The position numbers and the translations under genes were made by a program. Positions 16,553 through 25,245 of a stretch of 40,318 nucleotides of DNA are shown piece after piece (position 1 is the first letter of the stretch; each line of letters begins with the position of its first letter). The DNA is from Gemmatimonadota bacterium (lineage in GTDB: Bacteria > Gemmatimonadota > Gemmatimonadetes > Gemmatimonadales > Gemmatimonadaceae), in assembly GCA_031127075.1 (NCBI GenBank), contig JARIFA010000014.1, positions 1-40,318 on the forward strand. The letters are read 5' to 3'. The notes under the pieces were generated by a model, which was not told the origin of the DNA, searched no databases, and saw nothing but the letters and a program-made list of their open reading frames with translations.

Positions 16553-17621
16553 GGCGTCGCCGACCGCCGTCGGCATCGCGACCCTCGTGATGGTCGCGCT
16601 GAACGCGTACGTGGTGCTCGGGGGCGCCGACTTCGGCGCCGGGGTCTGGGATCTCCTCGCCCGCGGGCCGCGCGCGGAGCGGCAGCGGGCGGCCATCGCC
16701 GACGGCATCGGGCCAATCTGGGAGGCGAACCACGTCTGGCTGATCTTCGTGGTCGTCCTCCTCTTCAGCTGCTTCCCGCCCGTCTACGCGCATCTGTCCG
16801 TCGTGCTGCATATCCCGCTCACGCTGATGCTCGTCGGCGTCGTCCTGCGCGGCTCGGCCTTCACCTTTCGGGCCTACGACTCGACCGATTCGCCGGTGCA
16901 GCGGCACTGGGGGCGGATCTTCGCCGTCTCGAGCACGGTGACGCCGGTGCTCCTCGGGATGTGCGTCGGCGCTAACGCCTCGGGCGCCCTCGCCGTCCCG
17001 GTGGACGGCGATTTCGTCGCGCGCTATGTCGCGCCGTGGCTCTCCCCCTTCACCGTGACGATCGGCCTCCTCGGGCTCGCGGTCTTCGCGTTCCTCGCCG
17101 CCGTCTATCTCGCGGTGGAGATCACCGAGCCAGACCTGCAGGAGGACTTCCGGTCGATGGCGCTGCGCGCGGCCGTCGCCGTCGCGGGGCTCGCGCTCGC
17201 GGGGCTCTGGTTCGGGCGTGGGACGCTCGCCGAGGTCACGGCGGCGCTCACCGGCCGACCGCTCACGCTGCTGTTCCAGACCCTCACCGCCATCGCCGCG
17301 GTGACGACGCTGGGCGCGCTCTGGCGTCGGCGCTATCGGCTCGCCCAGGGGGCGGCGATCGTGCAGGTGAGTGGCATCGTCTGGGGATGGGGGTATGCGC
17401 AGTATCCGGCGCTCGTGCCCGGTGTGCACACCATCGGCAGCGCGGCCGCCCCCGAAGTGACGCTTCGCCTCGTCGCCATCGGGACGGCCGTCGGCCTCGT
17501 CATCCTTCTTCCCTCGCTCGCCTACCTTTTCCGCCTCTTCAAGGCGGAGACGACGCGGCCGTTCGTCCGCGTGGACACGGCGGAGCATCCATTGCCGCCG
17601 CGGCCGAAGGTGCCCCGATGA
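16545..17621 (+). CDS. cydB: Cytochrome bd-type quinol oxidase subunit II
   Basis: A 358-aa polytopic membrane protein with the subunit II marks GGADFGAGVWDLL near the N-terminus, the GPIWEANHVWLIF block with the conserved Trp-Glu-Ala-Asn-His, and SAFTFRAYD. It pairs with CydA in the inner membrane. The ATG lies inside the end of cydA and its stop overlaps the ATG of the small Cys-rich gene, so translation is probably coupled along the chain. No cydC/cydD assembly transporter genes are in the window. Confidence 0.94.
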   Translation: MPEASPTAVGIATLVMVALNAYVVLGGADFGAGVWDLLARGPRAERQRAAIADGIGPIWEANHVWLIFVVVLLFSCFPPVYAHLSVVLHIPLTLMLVGVVLRGSAFTFRAYDSTDSPVQRHWGRIFAVSSTVTPVLLGMCVGANASGALAVPVDGDFVARYVAPWLSPFTVTIGLLGLAVFAFLAAVYLAVEITEPDLQEDFRSMALRAAVAVAGLALAGLWFGRGTLAEVTAALTGRPLTLLFQTLTAIAAVTTLGALWRRRYRLAQGAAIVQVSGIVWGWGYAQYPALVPGVHTIGSAAAPEVTLRLVAIGTAVGLVILLPSLAYLFRLFKAETTRPFVRVDTAEHPLPPRPKVPR

Positions 17622-17830
17622 GCACCGGGCACCCGTCCGCCGGGGACGCATCGGCGCGCACGCCCTTTCCCGCGATGGCGACCCCCGTCGGCGCCGCCGG
17701 CCCGACCGGTGACGGCTCCGCCGTCGGCGAGACCTGTGATTACTGCGGCTCGACCGCGCTGTGGTGGCGGAAGTGCAAGCTGATCTGCGAATCGTGCGCG
17801 CAGATCAACAAGTCCTGCGCCGACCTCTGA
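17618..17830 (+). CDS. Small Cys-rich putative zinc-ribbon protein at the end of the nad-cyd operon
   Basis: A 70-aa soluble protein joined to cydB by an ATGA overlap. The first 38 residues are Gly/Ala/Pro-rich and look disordered. The C-terminal half has six cysteines: Cys40-x2-Cys43, Cys53, Cys57-x2-Cys60 and Cys67. The two CxxC pairs make a likely zinc ribbon, and the extra Cys53 and Cys67 could be further ligands or redox sites. I do not recognise a named family. It has no TM segment, so it is not a CydX/CydZ-type bd subunit. The overlap and position argue for a job tied to the oxidase or to metal/redox sensing; that is inference. Confidence 0.75.
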   Translation: MSTGHPSAGDASARTPFPAMATPVGAAGPTGDGSAVGETCDYCGSTALWWRKCKLICESCAQINKSCADL

Positions 17831-17845
17831 CGCGCTGACCGTTCC

Positions 17846-19681
17846 CTAGAAGGGCACGCAGCCGTCGGGCCCGCAGACGGGGGGCGGCGGTGGGCCGTGC
17901 ACCGCGCGGTCCGCGACGCCGAGGAGATGCCCGAACGCCAGCGGGGAACGGCGCATCGGTTCACGCAGCGTCGCGAGGGCGTGCGTCGCGCGGGCCCGCG
18001 CCCCGGCGTCCCCGGCGCGCTCCGCCATCAGGAGTTGTAGCTCGATGGCGAGCGACGTCCCTGATGGCATCGCATTGTCGGTGACGTCGCGCGGCCGCGT
18101 GACGAGCCGCTCGGCGTCGTGCGCCGTATCGAAGAAGGCGCCGGCCTCCGCATCCCAGAACCAGCGCGTGGTGGCATCGGCGAGCTGCTGCGCCGCGTCG
18201 AACCAGGCGCCATCGCCCGTGAGCTCGTGGAGCGCGAGGAATCCGAGCCCCGCCGCCGCGTGATCCTCGAGGAATCCCGGAATCATCGCGCGGCCATCGC
18301 GCCAGCTCCGGTGGATCCGCCCGTCGACCATCATCCGGTCGCGCAGGAAGCGTCCGTTCGCGAGTGCGGCATCGCGGAGTCCCTCGTCCGCGAAGGCGAA
18401 GGCGCCCTCGGCCATCGCCCGGAGCATCAGGCCGTTCCAGGCGGCGAGGACCTTCTCGTCGCGCCCGGGCCGCTCGCGTGGTGCGCGGGCCTCGAAGAGC
18501 CTTTGCCGGCCGCGGTCGAGTCGCGCGGCGGCGTCCGCGGCGTCGAGGCCGAGCATCGCCGCCACCTCGGTGAGCGGCCGCGCCACGTGGAGGATGTTCG
18601 CCCCCTCGAAGTTCCCCTCCGCCGTCACGCCCCAGTGCGCGATCGCGAGGGCGGCGTCGTCGCCGAGAAGCCGCTCGAGCTCCGCGCGCGACCAGACGTA
18701 GAAGCGGCCCTCGTGACCCTCGCTGTCCGCGTCGAGTGAGGCATACCAGCCACCCGCCGGGTCGGTCATCTCGCGACGCACCCAATCGAACGTGCGCTCG
18801 GTCACCGCACGGACGGCGTCATCGCCGGTGGCCTGCCAGAGATGCACGCCGAGCCGCGCGAGGAGCGCGTTGTCGTAGAGCATCTTCTCGAAGTGCGGCA
18901 CGAGCCAGATGGCATCGACGGCGTAGCGATGGAACCCGCCGCCGAGCTGGTCGTGGATCCCCCCGTCGTGCATCCGCCGCACGGTGTGGCGCACCATCGC
19001 GAGCGCGTCGGCGTCGCCGGTGCGCCGCCAGTGACGGAGCAGGGCGTCGAGAAGCTGCGGCTGCGGGAACTTCGGGGCGCGGCCGAACCCGCCCGCCGCC
19101 GCGTCATACCAGTGCCGCATCGCGCGCATCGTCTCGGCGAGTTCCTCCGCCGTGAGTGGTGCCCCCGCGGCCGTCGGCCCTTCGGCCGCGGCGTAGATCT
19201 TCGTGAGCGATGCCGCGCCGGCGAGCACCTCGTCGCGCCGTGTCCGCCACGCCTCCGAGACGGAGACGAGGACGCGACGGAACGACGGCATCCCGTGCCG
19301 GTCCTCCGGCGGATAGTACGTGCCGCCATAGAACGGCACGCCCTCCGGCGTCAGGAACATCGTCATCGGCCAGCCGCCGTGGCCGGTGATCGCCTGCACC
19401 GCCTGCATGTAGATCGCGTCGAGGTCGGGGCGCTCTTCGCGGTCGACCTTCACGTTCACGAAGAGGTCGTTCATCATCCGTGCCGTCACGTCGTCCTCGA
19501 AGGACTCGTGCGCCATCACGTGGCACCAATGGCAGGCGGCGTAGCCGATGCTCAGGAGGATCGGGCGGTCCTCGGAGACGGCCCGCGCGAGGGCCTCGGG
19601 CCCCCACTCGTACCAGTCGACGGGGTTCTCCGCGTGCTGCTGGAGGTAGGGGCTGGCGGCGGAGGCGAGACGATTGGGCAT
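17846..19681 (-). CDS. Thioredoxin-fold DUF255 protein (YyaL/spermatogenesis-associated protein 20 family)
   Basis: A 611-aa protein beginning [20 protein letters not shown], the near-invariant N-terminus of the family. The thioredoxin-like domain (about residues 1-165) has the CxxC site AACHWCHVM and the [10 protein letters not shown] block. The rest is a helical (alpha/alpha) barrel with [39 protein letters not shown] and [10 protein letters not shown], resembling glycosidase or N-acylglucosamine epimerase folds. The C-terminus has the typical Pro run and Cys-Gly-Pro-Asp-Gly-Cys. The exact substrate of this family is not established. The start is only 18 bp from the divergent glycosyltransferase gene. 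Confidence 0.93.
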   Translation of the reverse strand: MPNRLASAASPYLQQHAENPVDWYEWGPEALARAVSEDRPILLSIGYAACHWCHVMAHESFEDDVTARMMNDLFVNVKVDREERPDLDAIYMQAVQAITGHGGWPMTMFLTPEGVPFYGGTYYPPEDRHGMPSFRRVLVSVSEAWRTRRDEVLAGAASLTKIYAAAEGPTAAGAPLTAEELAETMRAMRHWYDAAAGGFGRAPKFPQPQLLDALLRHWRRTGDADALAMVRHTVRRMHDGGIHDQLGGGFHRYAVDAIWLVPHFEKMLYDNALLARLGVHLWQATGDDAVRAVTERTFDWVRREMTDPAGGWYASLDADSEGHEGRFYVWSRAELERLLGDDAALAIAHWGVTAEGNFEGANILHVARPLTEVAAMLGLDAADAAARLDRGRQRLFEARAPRERPGRDEKVLAAWNGLMLRAMAEGAFAFADEGLRDAALANGRFLRDRMMVDGRIHRSWRDGRAMIPGFLEDHAAAGLGFLALHELTGDGAWFDAAQQLADATTRWFWDAEAGAFFDTAHDAERLVTRPRDVTDNAMPSGTSLAIELQLLMAERAGDAGARARATHALATLREPMRRSPLAFGHLLGVADRAVHGPPPPPVCGPDGCVPF

Positions 19682-19684
19682 CGG

Positions 19685-19690
19685 TAGATT
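19685..19690 (+). promoter_or_regulatory. Putative -10 box (TAGATT) of the glycosyltransferase gene
   Basis: TAGATT is followed by nine bases and the ATG at 19700. The predicted transcript would have a leader of about three bases. The matching -35 region (near 19662-19667) falls inside the divergent DUF255 coding sequence. Confidence 0.45.
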
Positions 19691-19691
19691 G

Positions 19692-19697
19692 AGGATA
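19692..19697 (-). promoter_or_regulatory. Putative -10 box (TATCCT) of the divergent DUF255 gene
   Basis: Minus-strand TATCCT is followed by ten bases and the ATG at 19681. Its -35 region would lie near 19715-19720, inside the glycosyltransferase coding sequence, so the two promoters overlap almost completely. Confidence 0.4.
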
Positions 19698-19699
19698 CC

Positions 19700-21235
19700 A
19701 TGGCGTCCATCGCATCCCAACCGTCGGAGCGTCCGCCGCACCTCATCGGGTGGCTGCTCGGCATCCTGCTGCTGCGGCTCGCCTTCGCCGCCGCCGTGCC
19801 GCTCGTGCCGGACGAGGCGTACTACTGGACCTGGTCGCGTCAGCTCGCTGGCGGCTACTTCGATCATCCGCCGGTGATCGCCTGGCTCATCGCCGGCGGG
19901 ACCGCCCTCCTCGGGGACACGCCTCTCGGCGTCCGTCTCCTGCCGAACGTGGCCAGCACCCTCGCGACCGCGGCGATCGCGTGGACCGCCGACGTGCTCG
20001 CCGGGCCGCGGGCGGCGCGGTTCGCCCTGCTCGCCTTCGCAGCGATGCCGGTGGCGGCCGTCGGGATGATCCTCGCGACGCCCGACGCGCCGCTCCTCCT
20101 CGGGATCGCGTGGACCCTCTGCTGCGTCACCCACGCCCTCTCACATCCCGTGCGGAGCCCGTCGGCGACGCGGTGGTGGGTCGGCGCCGGCCTCGCCATC
20201 GGCGTCGCGATGGCCTCGAAGTTCACCGCGGTCCTCGTCCCCATCGGCCTGACGCTGACGATCCTCGCCGTCCCCGCGCTGCGACCGCGGCTGCGCGAGC
20301 CCGGGCCCTGGCTCGCGGTGGCCGTCGCCTCAGTGGTGATGGTCCCCGTCCTCCTCTGGAATGCGTCGCACGACTGGATCGCGTTCCGCTTCCAGCTCGG
20401 GCACGGGCTCGGCGGCGGGGCGAAGGAATCGCTCCTGCAGCGCGAACTGAACTTGCTCGGCGGCCAGGCGCTGCTCGTCACGCCCCTCCTCTTCGGCCTG
20501 TTGCTCGGGGCGCTCGGTCGCGCCGTCCGGGACGAACCGCGCCGTCGCGCCCTCGCGGGCGTGGCTCTCTTCTGCCTCGCCTTCTTCGTCTTCAGCGCCA
20601 CACGCAAGAACGTCGAGGCCAACTGGCCCGCCATCGCCTGGGTGCCGGCGGTCGCCCTCATGGCCGCCGCACGGCCCGGCGCGCGCACGGTGTGGGAACG
20701 CCGCGCGCTCCTCCTCGCCGCCGCGCTCAGCGCGCTCCTCCTCGCCCACGTCGTGCGGCCCCTCGTCGCGCTCCCTGGCTCGCGTGACCCCGTGAATCAG
20801 GCCCATGGGTGGTCCGACCTCACCGCCGCGGTCGAGGCGCAGCGCAGCGCCCTCGCCGCGTCGACGCCATCGGACGTCGTCGGGCCCTCCACCGCGCCGC
20901 TCGTCGCCGCGAACCGCTATCAGGACGCCGCGATGCTCGCCTTCCACCTGCCCGGGCATCCCGAGATTCCCTCGCTCAACCTCGGCGGGCGCGCGAACCA
21001 GTACGATCTCTGGCCCGGCGCGCCGGACCGCCTGACTGTCGGCGGGACGATGCTGCTCGTGCTCGAGCTCCCGCGGGACGGGGGCGCGCCACCGGCGATC
21101 GCCGCGCTGACGGCCGTCTTCCCCAGCATCACCCCGGGCGACACCGTCGCCCTCACGCGCGACGGGCGGACCGTCGCGCGGCGACAGCTCTGGACCCTCA
21201 CCGGCTGGACCGGCACCTGGCCCGCACGCCCATGA
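19700..21235 (+). CDS. GT39/ArnT-like membrane glycosyltransferase
   Basis: A 511-aa protein with many TM helices. After TM1 comes the periplasmic catalytic motif [12 protein letters not shown] with the conserved Asp-Glu, followed by [12 protein letters not shown], the second family mark that binds the sugar-phosphate lipid. This is the dolichyl-phosphate-mannose mannosyltransferase/ArnT superfamily; such enzymes move a sugar from a polyprenyl-phosphate carrier to a lipid or protein outside the cytoplasmic membrane. The C-terminal 120 residues are a soluble domain. Donor and acceptor cannot be told from sequence. Its stop overlaps the dipeptidase ATG (ATGA). Confidence 0.88.
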   Translation: MASIASQPSERPPHLIGWLLGILLLRLAFAAAVPLVPDEAYYWTWSRQLAGGYFDHPPVIAWLIAGGTALLGDTPLGVRLLPNVASTLATAAIAWTADVLAGPRAARFALLAFAAMPVAAVGMILATPDAPLLLGIAWTLCCVTHALSHPVRSPSATRWWVGAGLAIGVAMASKFTAVLVPIGLTLTILAVPALRPRLREPGPWLAVAVASVVMVPVLLWNASHDWIAFRFQLGHGLGGGAKESLLQRELNLLGGQALLVTPLLFGLLLGALGRAVRDEPRRRALAGVALFCLAFFVFSATRKNVEANWPAIAWVPAVALMAAARPGARTVWERRALLLAAALSALLLAHVVRPLVALPGSRDPVNQAHGWSDLTAAVEAQRSALAASTPSDVVGPSTAPLVAANRYQDAAMLAFHLPGHPEIPSLNLGGRANQYDLWPGAPDRLTVGGTMLLVLELPRDGGAPPAIAALTAVFPSITPGDTVALTRDGRTVARRQLWTLTGWTGTWPARP

Positions 21236-22605
21236 CCCTCGATCCCACGCTCGCCGCCTGGTTCGACGCCCACGACCAGCGCCTCCACGACGACCTCTTC
21301 GACTTCCTGCGCATCCCGAGCGTGAGCGCGCGCTCCGAGCACGCCGGGGACGTCACGGCCGCAGCCGCCTGGCTGCACGGGCACCTCGCGCGCATCGGGT
21401 TCACGGTGGAGACGCATCCCACCGCCGGGCATCCGGTGGTCCTCGCGGAGTGGCGGAAGGCACCACCTGGCGCGCCGACGATCCTTGTCTACGGGCACTA
21501 CGACGTGCAGCCGCCGGAGCCGCTCGAGCTCTGGACCTCCCCCGCCTTCGAGCCCGCGATCCGTGACGGCCACATCTACGCGCGCGGCAGCGTCGACGAT
21601 AAAGGCCAGCTCTGGCTGCACGTCGCCGCCCTCGAGGCGCACCTCGCCACGCGCGGCACACTGCCGGTGAACATCATCGTGCTCGCCGAAGGGGAGGAGG
21701 AAGTAGGGAGCGAGCATCTCGCGCCCTTCATCGCCGCACAGCGCGAGCGCCTCGCCTGCGACGGCGTCGTCATCTCCGATTCCACGATGTTCGCGCCGGG
21801 GATCCCCAGCATCCTCTCGTCGCTCCGTGGGCTCGCGTATCTGCAGATCGACGTGACGGGTCCGAACTCCGACCTGCACTCGGGGATGTACGGCGGTGCG
21901 GTCGTGAACCCCGCGATGGCGCTCGCGCGGATCCTCGCGACCTTCCACGACGCCGAGGGCCGCATCGCGATCCCCGGGTTCTACGACCGGGTGCACCCCT
22001 TCCCCGACGCGGTGCGCTCGGGATTGAGCGCGCTCCCGCACTCGGACACCGAGTTCATGCGGCACCTTGAGGTGGAGGCGCTCGGTGGCGAGGCAGGGTA
22101 CGGGACACTCGAGAAGCTCTGGCATCGCCCCACCTGCGAGGTGAACGGGCTCCTCTCCGGGTATACCGGCGAGGGGGCCAAGACGGTGCTGCCCGGCACG
22201 GCGATGGCGAAGGTCAGCTGCCGGCTCGTGCCCGACCAGGACCCTGAGGAGATCGCGCGCCTCGTGCAGGCGCATGTGGACCGCGTGGCGCCGCCGGGCG
22301 TCCGCGTGACAGTGCGCGCCCTGCACGGCGGACGGCCGTGGCGCGCGGATCTCGCCGGGCCGCTCTACGACGCGGCGGCGCGGGCGCTGCGGGCGGCGTT
22401 CGGTCGCGACCCCGTGATCACCGGCGAGGGAGGCTCCATCCCCGTCGTGAACGACTTCGCGACCCTCCTCGGCGCGCCGGTGCTGCTGGTCGGCTTCGGA
22501 CTCCCGGGCGAGAACGCGCACGCGCCCGACGAGTGGATCAGTCAGGCGAATTTCCGCGGCGGGATGCGGGCAATCGCCGCGCTTTGGGACGAGCTCGCGC
22601 GCTGA
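21232..22605 (+). CDS. M20-family metallopeptidase (dipeptidase)
   Basis: A 457-aa zinc peptidase of the carnosinase/CNDP-like M20 branch. Metal and catalytic residues are visible: His and Asp in VYGHYDVQP, bridging Asp in GSVDDKGQ, the catalytic Glu pair in AEGEEEVGSE, Asp in VISDST, and the last metal His in ENAHAPDE. The dimerisation lid (GPNSDLHSGMYGG) lies between. It hydrolyses dipeptides or related amides in the cytoplasm, as no signal peptide is present. Translation is probably coupled to the upstream glycosyltransferase by the ATGA overlap, though no functional link is obvious. Confidence 0.93.
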   Translation: MTLDPTLAAWFDAHDQRLHDDLFDFLRIPSVSARSEHAGDVTAAAAWLHGHLARIGFTVETHPTAGHPVVLAEWRKAPPGAPTILVYGHYDVQPPEPLELWTSPAFEPAIRDGHIYARGSVDDKGQLWLHVAALEAHLATRGTLPVNIIVLAEGEEEVGSEHLAPFIAAQRERLACDGVVISDSTMFAPGIPSILSSLRGLAYLQIDVTGPNSDLHSGMYGGAVVNPAMALARILATFHDAEGRIAIPGFYDRVHPFPDAVRSGLSALPHSDTEFMRHLEVEALGGEAGYGTLEKLWHRPTCEVNGLLSGYTGEGAKTVLPGTAMAKVSCRLVPDQDPEEIARLVQAHVDRVAPPGVRVTVRALHGGRPWRADLAGPLYDAAARALRAAFGRDPVITGEGGSIPVVNDFATLLGAPVLLVGFGLPGENAHAPDEWISQANFRGGMRAIAALWDELAR

Positions 22606-22623
22606 ACGCGGCGTGACGCATGC

Positions 22624-22664
22624 GACGCGGCGCGCGCGACCACGTCGGTCGCGCCGCCCGCGTC
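22624..22664. terminator. Bidirectional hairpin terminator between the M20 gene and rho
   Basis: A long inverted repeat lies in the 78-bp convergent gap: an inner stem of eight pairs (GCGCGACC with GGTCGCGC) around the loop ACGTC, a three-base mismatch, then an outer stem of seven pairs (GACGCGG with CCGCGTC). On the plus strand it is followed by ATTTCC, a poor U-tract. Confidence 0.6.
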
Positions 22665-22683
22665 ATTTCCTAAGAAACGCCGC

Positions 22684-24384
22684 TTACAACCCGGCCAGCA
22701 ACGCGTCGTTGCTCGTCGTGCCCGCGATCCGCTTGATGAGCCACTCCATCGCCGCCTGCGGCGGCATCTGCTGGAGCCCGCGACGGAGCGTGTAGATCGC
22801 GTCGATCTGCTCCGCCTTGTAGAGCTTCTCCTCGCGACGCGTCCCGGAGGTGGCGATATCGAACGCGGGGAAGATGCGCTTCTCGGCGAGCGAGCGGTCG
22901 AGCTTGATCTCGCAGTTGCCCGTGCCCTTGAACTCCTCGAAGATCACGTCGTCCATCCGCGAGCCCGTCTCAACGAGCGCGGTCGCGATGATCGTGAGCG
23001 AACCACCGCCGTGCTGCGGCGCGATGTTGCGCGCCGAGCCGAAGAAGGCCTTTGGCTTCGCCATCGCCGACGTGTCGAGGCCGCCGGACAACGTCCGGCC
23101 GGTCCCGCGCTCCGCGGTGTTGAAGGCGCGTGCCATGCGCGTGAGCGAGTCGAGCACGATGACGACGTCCTGCCCCTGCTCGACGAGCCGGCGCGAGCGC
23201 TCGATGACCATCTCGACGACTTCCACGTGCCGCTTGGCGGGCTGGTCGAAGCTCGACGCCACGACCTCACCGACGCCCCACGAGATTGCCTCGCTCACTT
23301 CCTCGGGGCGTTCGTCCACGAGGAGGATCAGCAGCGTCGCGTTCGGGTGGTTGATGGCAATCCCCTCGGTGATCGCCTGCATCAGCATCGTCTTGCCGGC
23401 CCGTGCCGGCGCGACGATCAGCGCACGCTGTCCGTAGCCGATCGGCGCGATGAGGTCGATCGCGCGGCGCGTGAGCTCGGGCCCGCCCTTCGCGGAACGG
23501 CCCGTCTCGAGCGTGAGCCGCCGCTCGGGGTACGACGCGGTGAGGGTCTGGAAATCGGGGCGGCGCTGGCCGCCCTGCGGCTCCGCCCCGTTGAGCTCGG
23601 CGATCTCCGCGACCACCAGCCGTCCGCGGTGGTCGTGCCCCGTGCGCGCGACGATCGCATCGCCGCGACGGAGGCCGAACTGGCGGATCAGGTTCGGGGG
23701 GACCCAGGCATCGCCGGGCTCGTTGAGGTAGCTGTGCTCCGCGCGGCGGATGAAGCCCGCCTCCCGTGCCGGGTCGAACCAGCCGGTCGTCTTGCCGTCG
23801 GCGACGAGCACCACCGGCGTACGATCCTGGTCCCGATCTTGGTCGGCGTTCCCGCCGCGCTCGCGGTCGAACCCGCCGTGCAGGCGATGCGGCCGGTTCG
23901 GCCGATCTCCACCCTCACCGCCCTCGGTGCGGTCGAACCCGCCCCGCCCGCGGCCACGCCGACGCCGACCGCGACGGCCACGACCATTCCGGTCGTTCCG
24001 ATCGAACCGGTCGCCGCGATCGCCACGGTCCCGCTCCCACGGGCGACCGCTCGATGGGTCGGTCCCGCCCTCGGCGGACGGGCGCGGCGCATCGCTCGGG
24101 GTGTCGTTTGGGGTGGTGGTCCGCGGTGCCTCATGCGAGGTCGCGTCGCTCCGCGGCGCCTCGGCCGGCGGAGAGGCCGACTCGGGGGCCGATGCAGCGG
24201 CCTCCTCCGGCTTCACCTTCCGCGGGCGACCGCGGCGCTTCGGGGCAGGGGCTTCGGCCGCAGGCGCGGGGGTCGGCTCGGAGGCGTCCCGGTAGGGATC
24301 GGCCTCGATGGGCTGTTCCGGTGCGGTCTCGTCCTGAGAGCGCGCACCACGCCCTCGACGGGCGGGACGACGACGTTCGGTCAT
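22684..24384 (-). CDS. rho: Transcription termination factor Rho with long disordered, AT-hook-like N-terminus
   Basis: A 566-aa Rho. The C-terminal motor has Walker A at residues 325-332 (APARAGKT), Walker B in VVIVLDSLTRMARAFN, and the GGGSLTIIATALVETGSRMDDVI and EFKGTGNCEIKLDR blocks. The cold-shock-like primary RNA site is about residues 190-265 (GFIRRAEHSYL, GLRRGD). The usual helical Rho_N domain is absent. In its place are about 185 low-complexity residues with an AT-hook-like core (RGRPRK, 51-56), a Pro/Ala/Thr region, and an Arg/Gly/Asp-rich block (118-180). Such inserts are known in Rho of high-GC phyla and widen RNA binding. The start is the first ATG giving this composition; no Shine-Dalgarno is clear. 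The gene stands alone between convergent and divergent neighbours. Confidence 0.95.
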   Translation of the reverse strand: MTERRRPARRGRGARSQDETAPEQPIEADPYRDASEPTPAPAAEAPAPKRRGRPRKVKPEEAAASAPESASPPAEAPRSDATSHEAPRTTTPNDTPSDAPRPSAEGGTDPSSGRPWERDRGDRGDRFDRNDRNGRGRRGRRRRGRGRGGFDRTEGGEGGDRPNRPHRLHGGFDRERGGNADQDRDQDRTPVVLVADGKTTGWFDPAREAGFIRRAEHSYLNEPGDAWVPPNLIRQFGLRRGDAIVARTGHDHRGRLVVAEIAELNGAEPQGGQRRPDFQTLTASYPERRLTLETGRSAKGGPELTRRAIDLIAPIGYGQRALIVAPARAGKTMLMQAITEGIAINHPNATLLILLVDERPEEVSEAISWGVGEVVASSFDQPAKRHVEVVEMVIERSRRLVEQGQDVVIVLDSLTRMARAFNTAERGTGRTLSGGLDTSAMAKPKAFFGSARNIAPQHGGGSLTIIATALVETGSRMDDVIFEEFKGTGNCEIKLDRSLAEKRIFPAFDIATSGTRREEKLYKAEQIDAIYTLRRGLQQMPPQAAMEWLIKRIAGTTSNDALLAGL

Positions 24385-24597
24385 TCGGGGTGGTGTGATA
24401 CGGGTCCCGGCGGATCGCCGGGGAAGCGCCGCGCACAAGGGCGGGGCGGAGAAGCGGTGCAGCGCCAAGGTCGGGGTGGGCGAAGGCCTCACCGGGACAG
24501 GCGGACAGAGTGAGTATGCCCCGGCTGCTGGCCGGGCGCAACCCTCCCGAGGGCATGCATCATCGTCCGGCGTCCGCGCCCCGCGCCGAGGCGTGGC

Positions 24598-24603
24598 TAA
24601 CTT
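24598..24603 (+). promoter_or_regulatory. Putative -10 box (TAACTT) for a leaderless mRNA
   Basis: TAACTT is followed by five bases and the ATG at 24609, so transcription should start at or within a base of the start codon. The rest of the 224-bp gap to rho (24385-24608) shows no ORF of its own, no repeat and no recognisable RNA element. Confidence 0.45.
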
Positions 24604-24608
24604 CCGGC

Positions 24609-25196
24609 ATGCCCTCGGATCCCCGCGCGGCCGTCGCCGCGATCGTCCGCGATTATCACGCCGACGCCGACATCCCGAAGCTCCTCGCGCGGCTCGACGC
24701 CGTCTGCGCGGAGACACCCGACACCGCCGCCCTCATCGCCGCCGTCGAGCCGCATCGCGACCTGCACGAGGTCGCCGGCCCCGTCTACGAGCGCGTCGTC
24801 GAACGCGAACCACAGAACGCTGCCGCGCTCGTCGCGCTTGCGAATGCCTACTGGCTGACCGGACGCGGCCCCGACGTCGTCGGCGAGATCGCCTCGCGCG
24901 CGCTCGCGGCCGACGGCACGAATCGCGCCGCCTGGCATATGTGGGCGCTCACCGAGCCCTCGCCGCGCGGCCGTATGCAGCGGTGGCATCAGGTCACCAC
25001 CCGCTTCCCGGATGACAAGCTCGCGCAGGCCGCGCTCGCGGACAACGCGGCGTCGGTGGCTGGTGCGGAGAACGATCCGGTGGCGATGAAGCTCGCGATC
25101 GCGACCTACGAGGTACTGCTCGCCACCGCGACGGGGGAGCAGGAGCGCGCCGCGCTCACGACGGCGCTGACGACACTGCGGAAGTGGAAGGCCTGA
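24609..25196 (+). CDS. Hypothetical helical-repeat (TPR-like) protein
   Basis: A 195-aa soluble protein with no signal peptide. It is built of helices with TPR-like spacing: one repeat around VYERVVEREPQNAAALVALANAYW (about residues 58-81) and another around RALAADGTNRAAWHMWALTE (about 98-117). No catalytic motif is seen. The start at 24609 is chosen because it follows a TAACTT box and the sequence before it has no protein-like character. It is convergent with thyX and separated from it by a GC-rich hairpin. Function unknown; TPR proteins usually mediate protein contacts. Confidence 0.7.
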   Translation: MPSDPRAAVAAIVRDYHADADIPKLLARLDAVCAETPDTAALIAAVEPHRDLHEVAGPVYERVVEREPQNAAALVALANAYWLTGRGPDVVGEIASRALAADGTNRAAWHMWALTEPSPRGRMQRWHQVTTRFPDDKLAQAALADNAASVAGAENDPVAMKLAIATYEVLLATATGEQERAALTTALTTLRKWKA

Positions 25197-25204
25197 GACG
25201 TGCC

Positions 25205-25234
25205 CGCGCGCGCCGCATCACGCGGCCGCGCGCG
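25205..25234. terminator. Bidirectional GC-rich hairpin between the TPR-like gene and thyX
   Basis: Eight alternating C/G bases pair with a matching run 15 bases on, extended inward by CCGC with GCGG around the loop ATCAC, with one bulged C. It lies in a 49-bp convergent gap. There is no U-tract on either strand. Confidence 0.55.
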
Positions 25235-25245
25235 ACACGGCGGGA

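Noticed and set aside
14306-16708. An 800-codon minus-strand open frame opposite nadC and cydA
   Set aside because: Same composition bias as other antisense shadows; the plus strand carries unmistakable nadC and cydA.
24385-24608. A riboswitch or small RNA in the largest intergenic gap
   Set aside because: No conserved helix pattern or terminator could be seen; only the TAACTT box next to the start at 24609 is supportable.
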